From assembly GCA_033032865.1 (NCBI GenBank), contig JAWHQI010000005.1, positions 13,044,001-13,108,000 of the forward strand: a stretch of 64,000 bases of DNA, in the 5' to 3' direction. A program made the position numbers and the translations under genes. This DNA is from Dactylorhiza incarnata (lineage: Eukaryota > Streptophyta > Magnoliopsida > Asparagales > Orchidaceae). A model generated the notes under the pieces. The model saw nothing but the letters and a program-made list of their open reading frames with translations, made no database searches and was not told the origin of the DNA. This document shows positions 54,363-64,000 of the stretch, in pieces; within the stretch, counting starts at the first letter, position 1; the number at the start of each line of letters is the position of its first letter.

Positions 54363-56741
54363 ATGGCTCCCAAGAAGGAAGAATCCTCAGTCATCTCCGG
54401 ATGCGAGCTCATGAGGGGAGGATTCAGCTCTTGTTCCAAAGAGATTAGGTCAGTAATTGTGTTGGTAGAATCGGCAGGGCTAGGGTATCTCCTTTGCAAA
54501 CCATGTGTTCTCATGAACAGTGAGGTCTAAGAATTCTTATATGGAGCGAGAATCAATCATTCATAGGCCATTCTAAAGTCTACTATGGTTGGGAAGAAGA
54601 TCAAAGTATCAGCCAAGAGCTTAGAAAATGCTTTGAGGATTCCAAGACTGGTGAAAGAAGTTGAAGAGGAAGATCTGACTACTAAAGATTTATCTGTTGG
54701 ATATGCCCGGTGTCGGCATAGTGGCAAGACATACGGGTCTATTAAAAAGGTAGAATTCATCAAGAAGGGAAAGCTCCTTGCTTACATTGTAGGTAAAGTA
54801 CAGATGTGCAAGACTAGTTCCCATGACATGATTTCAAAGGAAATGTTTGAGATAATGTGCATGATCATTGTTTCAAAGAAGATAGACTGGAGAAAGTTCC
54901 CATTGCAGAGGATCTAGAACAGCATGAAGAAACCATCATTTGGAAGAATCTTATCCATCTTCCTCCTGAATACCCTTGGGTATGTAGTGAAGAGAAACAT
55001 GGGGGCACCTCTGCACTATTCAAAGAGGTTGGATTAAAAAAATTTGGATAGATGGGAGAGAATTATCTCCAAAACTCCTAAGGATGCCCAAACTACAACA
55101 AAAGGAAATAAAAAGAAAACTGTGATAGTTGCTGAGTCAGAGGAGGAAGGGTCCTCTAGCAGTTCTAAAAGAGGAGGAGCATCTTCAATTCCAGACCCAA
55201 ACCTGTCCAAGGTTTCTGAGGAAGAAGGAGTCCCATCTCTACCAAACCCTGCTTTGATAGAGGGGGAGGTAGCTCCAAATCGGATGATCCCAGAGGACAT
55301 AAGTGAACCTGCTAACACAGAGGTTCCTGAAGAAAGAAGAAGTCCTATTCTGGGCAGTGATCCAGTTGAGGGGGAGTTCCTGGTTGGAAGCTCAGTCCAA
55401 GACACTAAGATAGTTGAGGGGGAGACCCATCTGGGGTGCTCTACCCTGAATGATCAAGCTGAAGGATCTGCTGCTGAGAAAGCAGTCCAAGGGAAGGATG
55501 CTTTAGAGAAGGAAAATGAAGACAAAGTGCCAGAGAAGGATGGAAATTTTGATCCCCAGACTGGGCTTGGTCTAGCTCTAATCAAATGCTAGTAAGTGCT
55601 GGTAGAAGAAGATGAGCAGATGCAGGTCAACTCTCCTGATCTTCTGGCTCAAGATAGTGCTCCTGAAGGTTCTCTAAAAGAAAATGCAGCTCCTGAGGTG
55701 AATGAAGCTATACCATCTACTGATCACTCTGGCTCCTTGTTTCATATGGCCTCATCCTTGCTAAATATTCAAAGGGAGAAGATAGAAAAGTTCATTCTAC
55801 AGACTGTAGATGTCTTGAGGCAAGAAATGAAGGCTGAGTTGCAAACTGTAAAGAATGATATGCATCATCTCAACACTCAACACACTCACTTCCTTCACTT
55901 AGCAGCTCCAGTCATGGAACATGTTGGTGAGGAAATCAACAAGGTTGGGCATCAAACTCATTAGATCGTCCAAGTCTAAGGCACCATGTCAAGGAATACA
56001 GAGAGAGCTTTTCAACAGATAGCAGGGTTCATGAATTCAGATAGAGATCAAATTTTGAACAAAATGGAAGTAAATACTCAGAACTTAGATGAACATCTGC
56101 TAGAGGTAAGAAATAACTTGGATGAGGCTGAACAACATCTGCATGAGAGGATAAACTTAGTACAAGTAGCTCTTGATGATCACATAGCTGAAGAAGTCCT
56201 AAAGGGGGAGATGACAATGATAAATGTTGGCTCAAATCAAGCCATGTGGACAGTCAATCAAGTTAAGCAAGCCTTACAGAAGCCTCCCTCAAACTTTGAG
56301 TTAGCAGAACCATCTGAGAGCACTGCATCAGAGATTTATGGCATAGAATTTGGAGAATCTGCCAGCTCCAGATAAAGAAAAAGGGTTCAGAGTAAGAGGT
56401 ATAGGCAGAAGAGGCTTAGGGAAATTGAGCAGGATCCACAGTCATGCAAGTGGAGTCCTAACTCTAGGACCATGATCTCAGAAGCCTTGATGGAATTTGG
56501 ATACCCTCAGGATAGGTTAGAGAGAGTCTAATATTCTGATGATTGGAATTTGCACTTAACTCAAATGGAGAAAAGGAGAAATCATACACTAGCATTTCCT
56601 CATGGTCCTCCTCCTTCTCCAAAGAAGATTCCAAAACCAATCAGTTTCTATGAAAGACAAAGGAGAAAAGGAAAAGGAAGCAGGAGCAGGACTAAAGACA
56701 ATAGAATGTTTTATCTAAAAATGGCATGGGCAAATGACTGA
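54363..56741 (+). pseudogene. env-like gene of element B, one frame with several stops
   Basis: ATG 54363 (MAPKKEESSVISG). The same frame (position divisible by three) carries open stretches 54363-54530, 54585-54917, 55044-55592, 55596-55964, 55986-56375 and 56550-56741, separated by point stops. N-terminal part: KVSAKSLENALRIP, then IVGKVQMCKTSSHDMISK shared with element C. The middle is acidic with EGEV/EGEF/EGET repeats encoded by GAGGGGGAG tracts. A coiled coil (55760-56270, EEINKVGHQ, LDEAEQHLHERINL) and a basic tail (56560-56700) follow. About 790 codons if unbroken. No signal peptide or transmembrane segment seen, so the name env-like is positional. Confidence 0.7.
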
Positions 56742-56870
56742 TATATTTTTGTTTTGAAACATTCTTTATTTATATCATGTTGATAGATGAATTCTATAAT
56801 ACAAATGTACTCAAATTATGATTTTATTTATCTTTGACATTTATCATTGAAGTGAGTTATGATTTCTTAA

Positions 56871-56883
56871 AATAGGGGGAGAT
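56871..56883 (+). other. Polypurine tract of B
   Basis: AATAGGGGGAGAT directly before TGTTGGGAAC; nearly the same as in element C. Confidence 0.78.
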
Positions 56884-57169
56884 TGTTGGGAACTATGCCC
56901 AGCAATGTTCCTGATTTGAAGAAGTGGTCAGATCAATGATAAATGCACTATGTATTTTATGGTATATTTTATTCATGATTGCAGAAGATAAAACATATGT
57001 CAAGTAATTTTCTAAGTCCAAAATCACCAAGGACTTGATATTTCTTTGAGATAACATACATATCGTTGAAATGCATCAGAGCTACATCACTAGTATATTG
57101 AAGATAAAAGTAATGAAAATTAACTAAGTAAAAATATCGTCTCAAAACTCAGCAGATGAATCATTGAGA

Positions 57170-57840
57170 AAGGTATCATATCGTCGAATCAGTTTCGATG
57201 ATAACGTCTTGAAGAAAGCTTATCGCTGATAAAGCTTAGAAATGATATCTCGATGATATCATCTTAAAGAATACACATAGTCTTGAAGGTTGAAGAAAAC
57301 TTACAGTTGAGAAAGACTAAGCTTAGATTACTCGACGACATCATTTTGAAGAAGAGGTATAGTCTTGAAGAGTTAAATACATAACTCATTGAGTCATGAA
57401 GATAGGTTCATGAAGACAACATCATTTGAAGACCTTATATCATCTAGAAGATCAATACGTTATCATCTTGAAGAAAGACTATCAACTTGAAGAAAAGTCT
57501 AAGTCATATAGAAGAAGTAATATCTCGACGATATCGTCAAGAAGAAGTAATATTGTTGAGATATCATGTAAAATCTTGAAGAAAGATGTATGTCGACGAT
57601 ACCGTCTTGAAGAAGACATATTGCCTTGAAGATTGAAGACATATTGTATCTATGGAAACATCTCAACGATCTCGTATAAAAGAAGCAATCTCGTTGAGAA
57701 ATCAAGTCGAGTCATGAAGAAGGAAGTATGTTGACGATATTGTCGTGAAGAATATCTGTCATTTACACTGATCAAGATGTTATCGTCTTGAAGGAATATT
57801 ATCGTCTTGACAGTTGTAGAACATCATTTAATGCGCCAGT
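57170..57840 (+). promoter_or_regulatory. TCGTCGA / CTCGACGA motif tract in LTR B
   Basis: Repeated TCTCGACGATATCGTC, GTCGACGATACCGTCTTG and GTTGACGATATTGTC motifs with GAAGA spacers, ahead of the TATA box. More decayed than the tract in LTR A. Confidence 0.5.
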
Positions 57841-58097
57841 TCTCTTGGAAATTGATATTTAGGGAATATGCACGCCGCCCATCTTGCGCACCAATCAAGG
57901 AGTAATAAATAATATATTCTGTACAGAATATAGCCGTTTCACAGTGTTTAAGGAAGAATATTATTACTTCTATATTTTTCAAGTTTCAAGAATGGCAAGG
58001 CATTTATTATAATCTATTCTGCCGTTTCTTTCAAATATTCTATCAAGCAATTTATGGAAGAATGCTGAAAGGGATTTTAAGAAAAGTTATAGAGGAA

Positions 58098-58106
58098 TAT
58101 AAAAGA
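58098..58106 (+). promoter_or_regulatory. TATA box of LTR B
   Basis: TATAAAAGA; same sequence as in LTR A (3308-3316). Confidence 0.65.
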
Positions 58107-58896
58107 AAGAAATTGTTGATTTCAGAGAGCAGTTCTTCTCACAATATATTGAATCTGATCAAGAAAACAAAAAAAGAGAACAAGCAAAAAATCTTCATCA
58201 CTTGGCTAAGAAGACAAGAAAGAATCTTCCTCCTATACTAGAAGTGCATTTATCAACTGAGGAGGAGATTCAAAGGAAAGGCTCAGTAATCCACAAGATT
58301 ACTGAGCTTACATCTTCAAGAAGAAGAAGTCTGATATTCAAAGCATACATCTTGAAGACTTTTCTTCTACACCAGCAAACATTTCTGAACTACTCTGTAG
58401 GGTTCTTTGTGAACCTGAGTTTGTAGGATCTTGTACCAGATCTGAGTTGGTAGGGTTCTGTGTGAGCCGGAGATTGGTAGAGTTCTGTGTGAGCCTGAGT
58501 TTTAGTAGGATCTTGGTACAAATCTGAGTGCTTGGTAGGACTTGTAAAGTCTGAGAAAATTATTGTAAGGTTTGTATAACCTGAGTGTAGGCTTTTCTGT
58601 GTGAAGGGCTGAGGTAGGATCCTTTGTGATCTGAGTTATAAGATCTGTTGTATAGTGAAAAGATCTGAGATTTGGAGAAGTTGCCTAGTCTAGCTCACTG
58701 CTAGATAGGTGGGAGGGACAGTGGACTACCTCTAGACACATTGTCTTGTAGGGAACCAATATAATTCTTGTGTGCTTTCTGTGTTGCTTTTGTGCTGGGA
58801 TACATAAAATTTAAAGTAGCAAAGAATATTTAAAACACCTAATACCCCCCCCCCCCCCCCCTCTATGTGTAGATTATTGATAACCCATATCTTTCA

Positions 58897-59942
58897 TAAG
58901 AGCCTACTTATAAAAAGACTCAGTTGTTCTATGATTCTCCTTATAAAAAGACTAAGTGGTTCTAAGAGTCTCCTTATCAAAAGACTTAGACACTGGATGT
59001 TGTATTCCTACCAAGGTGGTAGAAGAGTGGAGTACCCCTATTTGGGGATTGTGTCTCATCTGTGATGAGCTAATTTTTTGTGATGTACCATATTTATTTT
59101 ACTATGTGTTTATTTTATTCTAGATTGGTATTTCTGAATTCATAGTTGTTAGGACTATTATTGTTCTATGCACTTTTTTTGTTAAAAGTTTATAAAATAT
59201 ATTCAACCCCCACCCCTTTATGCAGGACATCGGGGCCCAGACTACACCCCGTGGCATCACACCAGCTAGCGGGCACGCCTGCCAAAAGGAATACAATCCA
59301 GGCACCCCAACCCATCTCTGCGCCTGTTCTCAGCGCGGCGGCTTGTTGAGGGTGTGGCTCAATCCCCATACCTCCTAGATAAGAACCTCTCCTAACAGGC
59401 CTTATCACCAACTGACCTGCAGTTGAGAACCCATATCTCCTAACAGGTCAGTTGGTGATAAGGCCTGTTAGGAGAGGTTCTTATCTAAGAGGTATGGGGA
59501 TCGAGCCACAGCCTCAACAACCCACCGCGCTAAGAACAGGCGCGGATATGGGTTGGGGTGCCTAGACTGCAATCCTTCTGGCAGGCGTGCTTGGCCGTGG
59601 TCCGCTAGCTGGTGTGATGCCATGGGGTGCGGTCGGGCCCCCGACGTCCTGCATTAAAAAGTGCACTTTTTGATGCAGGACCTCGGGGCCCCGACCGCAC
59701 CCCGTGGCATCACACCAGCTAGAGGACAATGACCATGCACGCCTACCAGAAGGACTGCAGTCCAGGCATCCCAACCCATCTACGTACATGTTCTCTGCGC
59801 GGTGGGTTGTTGAGGCTGGGGCTCGATCCCCAGACCTCCTTGATAAGAACCTCTCCTAACAGGCCTTATCACCAACTGACCTGCGGTCGGGGCCCCGGCG
59901 TCCTGCATCACCCCTTTTAGAGAATACTTAGAGGACTCACTG
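58897..59942 (+). repeat. LTR fragment related to element C (split by foldback element)
   Basis: 58897-59219 and 59909-59942 resemble the last third of LTR C: GTTCTAAGAGTCTCCTTAT, CCTACCAAGGTGGTAGAAG, AGTACCCCTATTTGGGG, CACCCCTTT, ACTTAGAGGACTCACTGTG. Divergent from both C LTRs, so a different subfamily. Element B appears to have landed inside it. Confidence 0.65.
59220..59908. mobile_element. 689-bp foldback element with 9-bp TSD (Mutator-like)
   Basis: Exact 9-bp TSD CACCCCTTT (59211-59219, 59909-59917) and terminal inverted repeats ATGCAGGAC ... GTCCTGCAT. Inside are a ~200-bp arm (59221-59422), its inverted copy (59437-59655), the 16-bp palindrome AAAAAGTGCACTTTTT (59657-59672), a third arm in direct orientation (59673-59883), and a 25-bp inverted end. 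It looks like two foldback units end to end. A 9-bp TSD is typical of Mutator-like transposons. No coding capacity. The arm has tRNA-like pieces (GTCAGTTGGT, and GGGATCGAGCC like a pol III B box), so a SINE-derived origin of the arm is an alternative. Confidence 0.75.
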
Positions 59943-60342
59943 TGTAACATCCCACAAACAACTAGACCCCCAAGTGAGAATTGTTTCATGACTAGGTCAT
60001 GACAATGCTCTGAGATGATCAAGGATGCCCTAAGAGCTTAAGGAAATAGGTAAAGTCACCTTGGTCTGCAAATAGTAAATTCTAGTTACCAAACCTAGGG
60101 TTGGAGTCCTAGGTATGAAGTTGATCATCTAACTCTACCATGACACCATAACCCTTTAGGGAGACCCTTGGGTCACAAAGGACCCATTGGGGTCAACCCA
60201 ATTGGTCAATTTGACCAAAGTGAACCCTAGCTCCAAATTGTTAAAATTCCTCAGATACTTTATTAACATTTCTGAGAAGCAGAAAATGGGAACTAGGTCC
60301 CAGGAACACTTCAACCATACCAAGCACGTGAAACCAGAACAA
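59943..60342 (+). repeat. Family G LTR, start only (plus strand)
   Basis: TGTAACATCCCAC ... AACTAGACCCC ... CATGACTAGGTCATGACAA matches the minus strand of 34799-34600. It is interrupted on the right by the H LTR at about 60343; the exact junction is not certain. Confidence 0.5.
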
Positions 60343-61422
60343 TGAAGGAATAAGAAAAATCTTGTATTAACTATCTTCTGTACATTGCGAGGTATGCATG
60401 GCAAGACATGATTTACTAGTACACCAAATAAGGAGAAAGAAACAAACTACAAGAAGCTGGTGGTTACAAACTGAACCCGCAAAACCGCCCGACTAACAGA
60501 GATGTCCGCGCAAACTGCCAAGTCGCCAACCCGCAACTCAACACGCGGACTACCCGTTATTCCAATGCTCACTCTGTTCTCCCAAGCAAGGCCGCTTGAC
60601 CGCAGTCACTTGTCCGCTTCTAACCGCGAACAAGCTGCTGAAGAACTGAATAGAAAATAGTCGGGCAAAGACAAACCACCTACCCACCGCAGACCGATCC
60701 TTATTGAAAGCTAAAATGAGCTAGAGATAATTGCCTTATCGCTAGCCGCAACCTCCTGCTACTACCCACCGCTGACTGCTACCGACTTATCCGTTGCGGT
60801 CTCCTCTGATCAAATCAGAACCACAGCAAGCCGCACAACCTACAAACACAGCAAAGACAAAAACTCAAACCGCGCAAACAGAAAAGTTATATCCGCACAA
60901 CAACTTGCGAGCTCTCACTTACAGTTCTTGTTTACTTTCTTCGAGCCGGGGGGGGGGGTGGGGGTGGGGGGGGTGGTCCTATTTATAGTAGAGGTGAGGA
61001 GTACAGTCACCGCCTATAATGATAGGATAACCACCCATATCAACAACAACGGGTAGAACACAACCCGCGCACCTTGCCGATATAACTCTGCCGAACAGTT
61101 TCCCGACTCTATGACAAGCCACAAGGACAAACCACAGAACCTCAGCAACACCAACAGCAACCTGTCAGCCCGCGAGCATAGGTCCGGTCATAGCTCCAAC
61201 ATCCAGTGATAACCGCGGATACTATCCGCTCGGTTACTACCAGAGAGCAGACCCTAGATAGTCAGAAGATCAAGGCCACCTGTAACTGGCTAACAGCCAT
61301 TCCACTGCGGAAAGACAACCCTCATGGTCTTCATACCAGACCGCCCGACCTCCGTAGTTTACCAGACCGCCCGGTCTGATGCCCAGACCGCCCAACCTCC
61401 ACTTACACTTCAAATTTTAACA
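60343..61422 (-). repeat. Element H 3' LTR (Copia)
   Basis: Starts on the minus strand at 61422 with TGTTAAAATTTG directly after the polypurine tract. The lower boundary near 60343 (...ATTCCTTCA) is a guess. It contains TATAAAT on the minus strand (60987-60981) and a G-rich stretch (60948-60976) just downstream. U3 has palindromes such as CAGACCGCCCGGTCTG (61363-61378) and repeated CAGACCGCCC (61346-61390). Confidence 0.6.
60981..60987 (-). promoter_or_regulatory. TATA box of H LTR
   Basis: TATAAAT on the minus strand, followed ~5-40 bp downstream by a long C-run in the RNA sense. Confidence 0.55.
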
Positions 61423-62149
61423 CTCCCCCTTGAAGTGGGAAGTGGAAGTCAGCCCAAGCAAACCTCGCAACCGAGTAAATGGTACCTTCACTAGCGGCTT
61501 TGTGAAGATTTCAGCGACATTGTCCTCATTCTGCACATGCTCAACCATCAGAGATCCCTACAGCACCTTCTCCGGAATGAAATGATGCTCGATCTCGATG
61601 TGCTTGGTCCGTAGGTGATAGACTGGATCATTAACCAGTTTGAGAACACTCTCATTGTCACCACGTAGCAGAGTAGGACCCCGCACCTCCTTATGGACGT
61701 CATCCACCAATCTCCTAAGCTAGATGGCTTCCTGAGCTGCCAAAGCCGAAGCCTTTTATTCCGCTTCAGTGGTAGAGATAGACACAGAATCCGGCTTCTT
61801 GTTGCACCATGAAATAGCCGCCGGCCCACATAAGAAAACATAACTAGATGTCGACTTCCGATCATCTGAGCCTCCCTCATAATCGACATCCATGTATCCA
61901 TGCAGACAAAAGCCTGTGTCTCTCCCATAAAGGAGACCCATATTCGAGGTCGACTTCACGTACTTTAGAATACTCTTTGCCTCTACAAGATGAGATTTCT
62001 GTAGTTTCGCCATATACCGATATATCCTGCCAACTGCATAGGCAATATCTAACCTGGTAATCGTCAATTATATCAGACCCAAACAAGAGCCAGGAACACC
62101 AACGGATTAGGAAGAATCCTCCCCTCATCCCGCCGAAGATTTTGACCAA
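61417..62149 (-). pseudogene. pol: H pol: RNase H and C-terminus
   Basis: Copia RNase H: RLDIAYAVGRIYRYM, HLVEAKSILKYVKSTSNMG, GYMDVDYEGGSDDRKSTSSYVF, SVSISTTEAE (62067-61756). Then in frame after stops: RRLVDDVHKE, HLRTKHIEIEHHFI and FTKPLVK, ending SHFKGEC at the LTR. Several point stops, for example after TTEAE. Removes the RNA template during cDNA synthesis in a working element. Confidence 0.8.
61423..61440 (-). other. Polypurine tract of H, overlapping pol end
   Basis: CACTTCAAGGGGGAG on the minus strand. The last pol codons read S-H-F-K-G-E-C-stop: AAG GGG GAG is the tract and TGT TAA are the first six bases of the LTR. Confidence 0.75.
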
Positions 62150-63124
62150 CCTCCAGTGGAGTAGAGCTGCTCTTCTCTCCTTCCATGTTGAATTGCTTCA
62201 CAATTCATTCCGCTTAGCCTTTCTGGGAAACAAGCACACCACTATCTTTCCTCTCCACCTTGAGTCCAAGAAATGGTGAAGCTCCCCCAGATCCTTCATC
62301 TCGAATATGATAGCTAATTCAGCCAGAAGCTTAGCTACCTCTACCTCCGAGTTCCCTGTGATGATCATGTCATCAACATACAAGATCATTAAGACTTGCA
62401 GCTCCCCAATATTCTTTACGAACAGACTCGAGTCTGAATCTGAAGCAAAATATCTGCAGAACTGGAGATATTCTGCGATCTTCCCATACCACTCCTAAGG
62501 CGCTTGCTTCAGCCCGTAAAGAGCCTTCTTGAGCTTGCATACATGTCCTGGATGAACTTCCAATACATATCCCGCTGGCTAAACTATGATGATATCCTTA
62601 TCAATCTCACCGTACAAGAAAGCATTCTTTACGCCGAGTTGCCAAATCTTCCACCCTTGGCTAGCTGCCAACGCAATCACCACTCGTACCGAAGTCATCT
62701 GGGCTACCGGACTGAACGTCTCTTTATAGTCTTCTCCGTACTATTGAGAGAACCCTCGAGCTATAAGGCGAGCCTTATACCGCTCGATACTCCCGTAAGC
62801 TTTCTTCTTCAGCTTGTAAACCCACTTGCATGTTACAGGAGTAGTGTCATCTACCTTGGGCACAAGATCCTAAGTCTCATTCTTCTTGAGGGCATCCATC
62901 TCCTCATTCATGGCATCATCCCACTCCTTGACTCCAGTGGCATTTTCAAAGCATGACGACTCTTGCTCATCCAAGGGGCTAACAAAGAAACATGAGACGA
63001 AGCTCACCAGATTTCCCCCTGTATACCGAGCTGGTGGAATAATAGTCCTCTTGGACCTCCTCAGAGCATTACTCTGATCCACCTCTTCCACTGCAACTTC
63101 TGGACTAGATATCCTTTCAGGCAT
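62150..63124 (-). pseudogene. pol: H pol: linker and reverse transcriptase
   Basis: 63124-62870 holds the usual linker LRRSKRTIIPPARYTGG and EWDDAMNEEMDALKKNET. Copia RT follows: ERYKARLIARGFSQ-stop, FSPVAQMTSVRVVIALAA, the first catalytic region LGVKNAFLYGEI (relatives have LDVKNAFL, so Asp to Gly), KKALYGLKQAP-stop, and LYVDDMIITG with an intact YVDD (62389-62198). At least three nonsense codons; two are CAG-to-TAG type. Inactive. Confidence 0.82.
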
Positions 63125-64000
63125 ACTTCAAGCATTGCTCCCCCTGCTTCCAGATTCTGAAGAACCTGACCCAGAGCTAGAAGCAACTGGAGCACTTGGA
63201 GAAATAGGCAACTCCACTAGAACTTCCCTTGTAGCTTCTTCTGGTCCACCATCCAACCTGCTTTCTTGTAGCTCAATAGAAGAGCTACCCTGGTATCATG
63301 TCAATTCATCAAATACCATATCCCTTGAGACCACGGCTCTCCATGTCTCTGGATCCATGCATCTCCAACTCCTCTTTCAGTCATCATAACCTACGAAGTC
63401 TACTTCCTTACTAACGCATCTAGCTTCATTCTAAGGGCATCAAGAACATGCACATAGTAGGTAGATCTGAACACTCGAAGGTGTTCCACCATAGGATTTA
63501 TCTTGAACATCAACTCATGTGTGGTCTTCATGTTGATTGGACTAAGAGGCATCCGATTGATGACATAAGTTGCACAAGACATTCCCTCTGCCCAGAAGGA
63601 CTTTGGAATACTCTTAGCATGAAGCCAACATTTGCAGGTCTCCGTCAGATAATGGATCTTCCTCTCTGCAACTCCATTCTGTTGTGGAGTGTGAGTACAA
63701 GAGAGCTCTCTCTGGATGTCATGCTTCCTACAGAAGTTAAAGAACGCATTTGAGGTGAACTCCCCTCCATTGTTGGTTCTAAACTTCTTGATCCGCAAGT
63801 TAAGCCGACCTTCCACAAGCTCCTTGAACTCCACAAACTTCCCGAACACCTCAGACTTCTCCTTCATAATGTATTCCTAAGTATACTTAGTGAGTCATCA
63901 ATAAAGACCAGCATATACCTGTTGCCTCCAAGACTGGCAGTTGCGGTAGGTCTAAACAGATCACCATGAATACACTCCAATGGTGCTTTGCATCTGCTTT
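63125..64000 (-). pseudogene. pol: H pol: integrase (5' part outside window)
   Basis: Copia integrase core: APLECIHGDLFRP with the first Asp, VFIDDSLS, a frameshift near 63885, then RTNNGGEF where relatives have an RSDNGGEY-type box, so the second catalytic Asp is Asn. TPQQNGVAERK carries the Glu. Then SIPKSFWAEGMSCATYVINRMPLSP and the C-terminal HLRVFRSTYYVHV (63867-63400). Protease, gag and the 5' LTR lie beyond 64000. Confidence 0.85.

Larger units (their letters stand above)
50932..58896 (+). mobile_element. Element B: pol-less Sirevirus-like element, 5' LTR truncated
   Basis: Plus strand: LTR remnant 50932-51218, primer site, gag, env-like gene, polypurine tract, full 3' LTR 56884-58896. 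Same family as element A at the left window edge (opposite strand). pol is absent in both copies, so the pol-less form is probably the transposing form. Confidence 0.85.
56884..58896 (+). repeat. Element B 3' LTR
   Basis: 2013 bp, TGTTGGGAAC...ATCTTTCA. Carries a C-run at 58845-58861. Right flank is an LTR fragment related to element C. Confidence 0.9.

Noticed and set aside
54857..55051. ORF 54857-55051 as a separate gene
   Set aside because: It is in another frame; the in-register frame keeps KPSFGRILSIFLL and NLDRWERIISK, which continue the env-like protein with point stops.
54363..56741. True retroviral envelope protein
   Set aside because: No signal peptide, transmembrane segment or glycosylation-rich ectodomain seen; mainly acidic and coiled-coil. 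The name env-like is positional only.
60948..60976. G-rich run as a functional G-quadruplex
   Set aside because: It could fold, but homopolymer runs also occur at 2370, 23478, 41442 and 58845 and their lengths may be sequencing artefacts; no supporting context.

Overview
This window is plant nuclear heterochromatin-like DNA. Nearly all of it is LTR retrotransposons and their wreckage. No tRNA, rRNA or intact host gene was found. The only host-type coding remnant is a broken two-exon Ulp1-type (SUMO protease) fragment at 34871-35418. The plant assignment rests on Athila-group Gypsy pol, Sirevirus-like Copia gag plus env-like genes, tRNA-iMet and tRNA-Asp primer binding sites, a TRIM element and plant-style introns. 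The species cannot be named from the sequence.

Layout. 1-4310: element A, minus strand, a Copia/Sirevirus-like element with 5' LTR, gag and the start of an env-like gene, but no pol. 4311-34799: a nested stack. An old LTR (family G, minus) was split by E2 (5861-33513, minus, Asp-primed, non-autonomous). E2 was then hit twice: by the Athila-like element E1 (5917-19258, exact 5-bp TSD AAATG) in its 3' LTR, and by the pol-less Copia element F (23454-31253, exact TSD AAGAA) in its interior. 34871-35418: Ulp1 pseudogene. 35493-~39960: element I, a second Athila-group element (minus) with an ORF1-like pseudogene. ~39950-50931: element C, plus strand, a tandem env-LTR-gag-env-LTR array of another pol-less Sirevirus-like family, with a 443-bp TRIM (41172-41614, TSD CTATA). 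50932-58896: element B, plus strand, same family as A. 58897-59942: LTR fragment related to C, carrying a 689-bp foldback element with an exact 9-bp TSD. 59943-60342: start of another family-G LTR. 60343-64000: Copia element H, minus, with decayed RT, RNase H and integrase and its 3' LTR.

How the parts relate. E1 carries the most complete coding set. It has a frameshift, one nonsense codon and an FMDE instead of a YxDD motif in RT. E2 shares E1's primer site, polypurine tract and a post-pol motif but not its pol, so it looks like a parasite of such elements. A, B, C and F all keep gag up to the same point (a W-[VIL]-P motif just before protease) and then lose pol. A, B and C go on to an env-like gene with its own promoter-like leader.

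Most unusual signals. (1) Small hairpins in the 3' noncoding regions of E1, I and F are repeated with conserved loops and compensatory stem changes, including a ~95-nt block shared by a Copia and a Gypsy element. (2) Every LTR family examined carries a family-specific GC-rich palindromic tract upstream of its TATA box. (3) pol is lost at the same place in several families. All boundaries were read by eye; no alignment, folding or database search was run.
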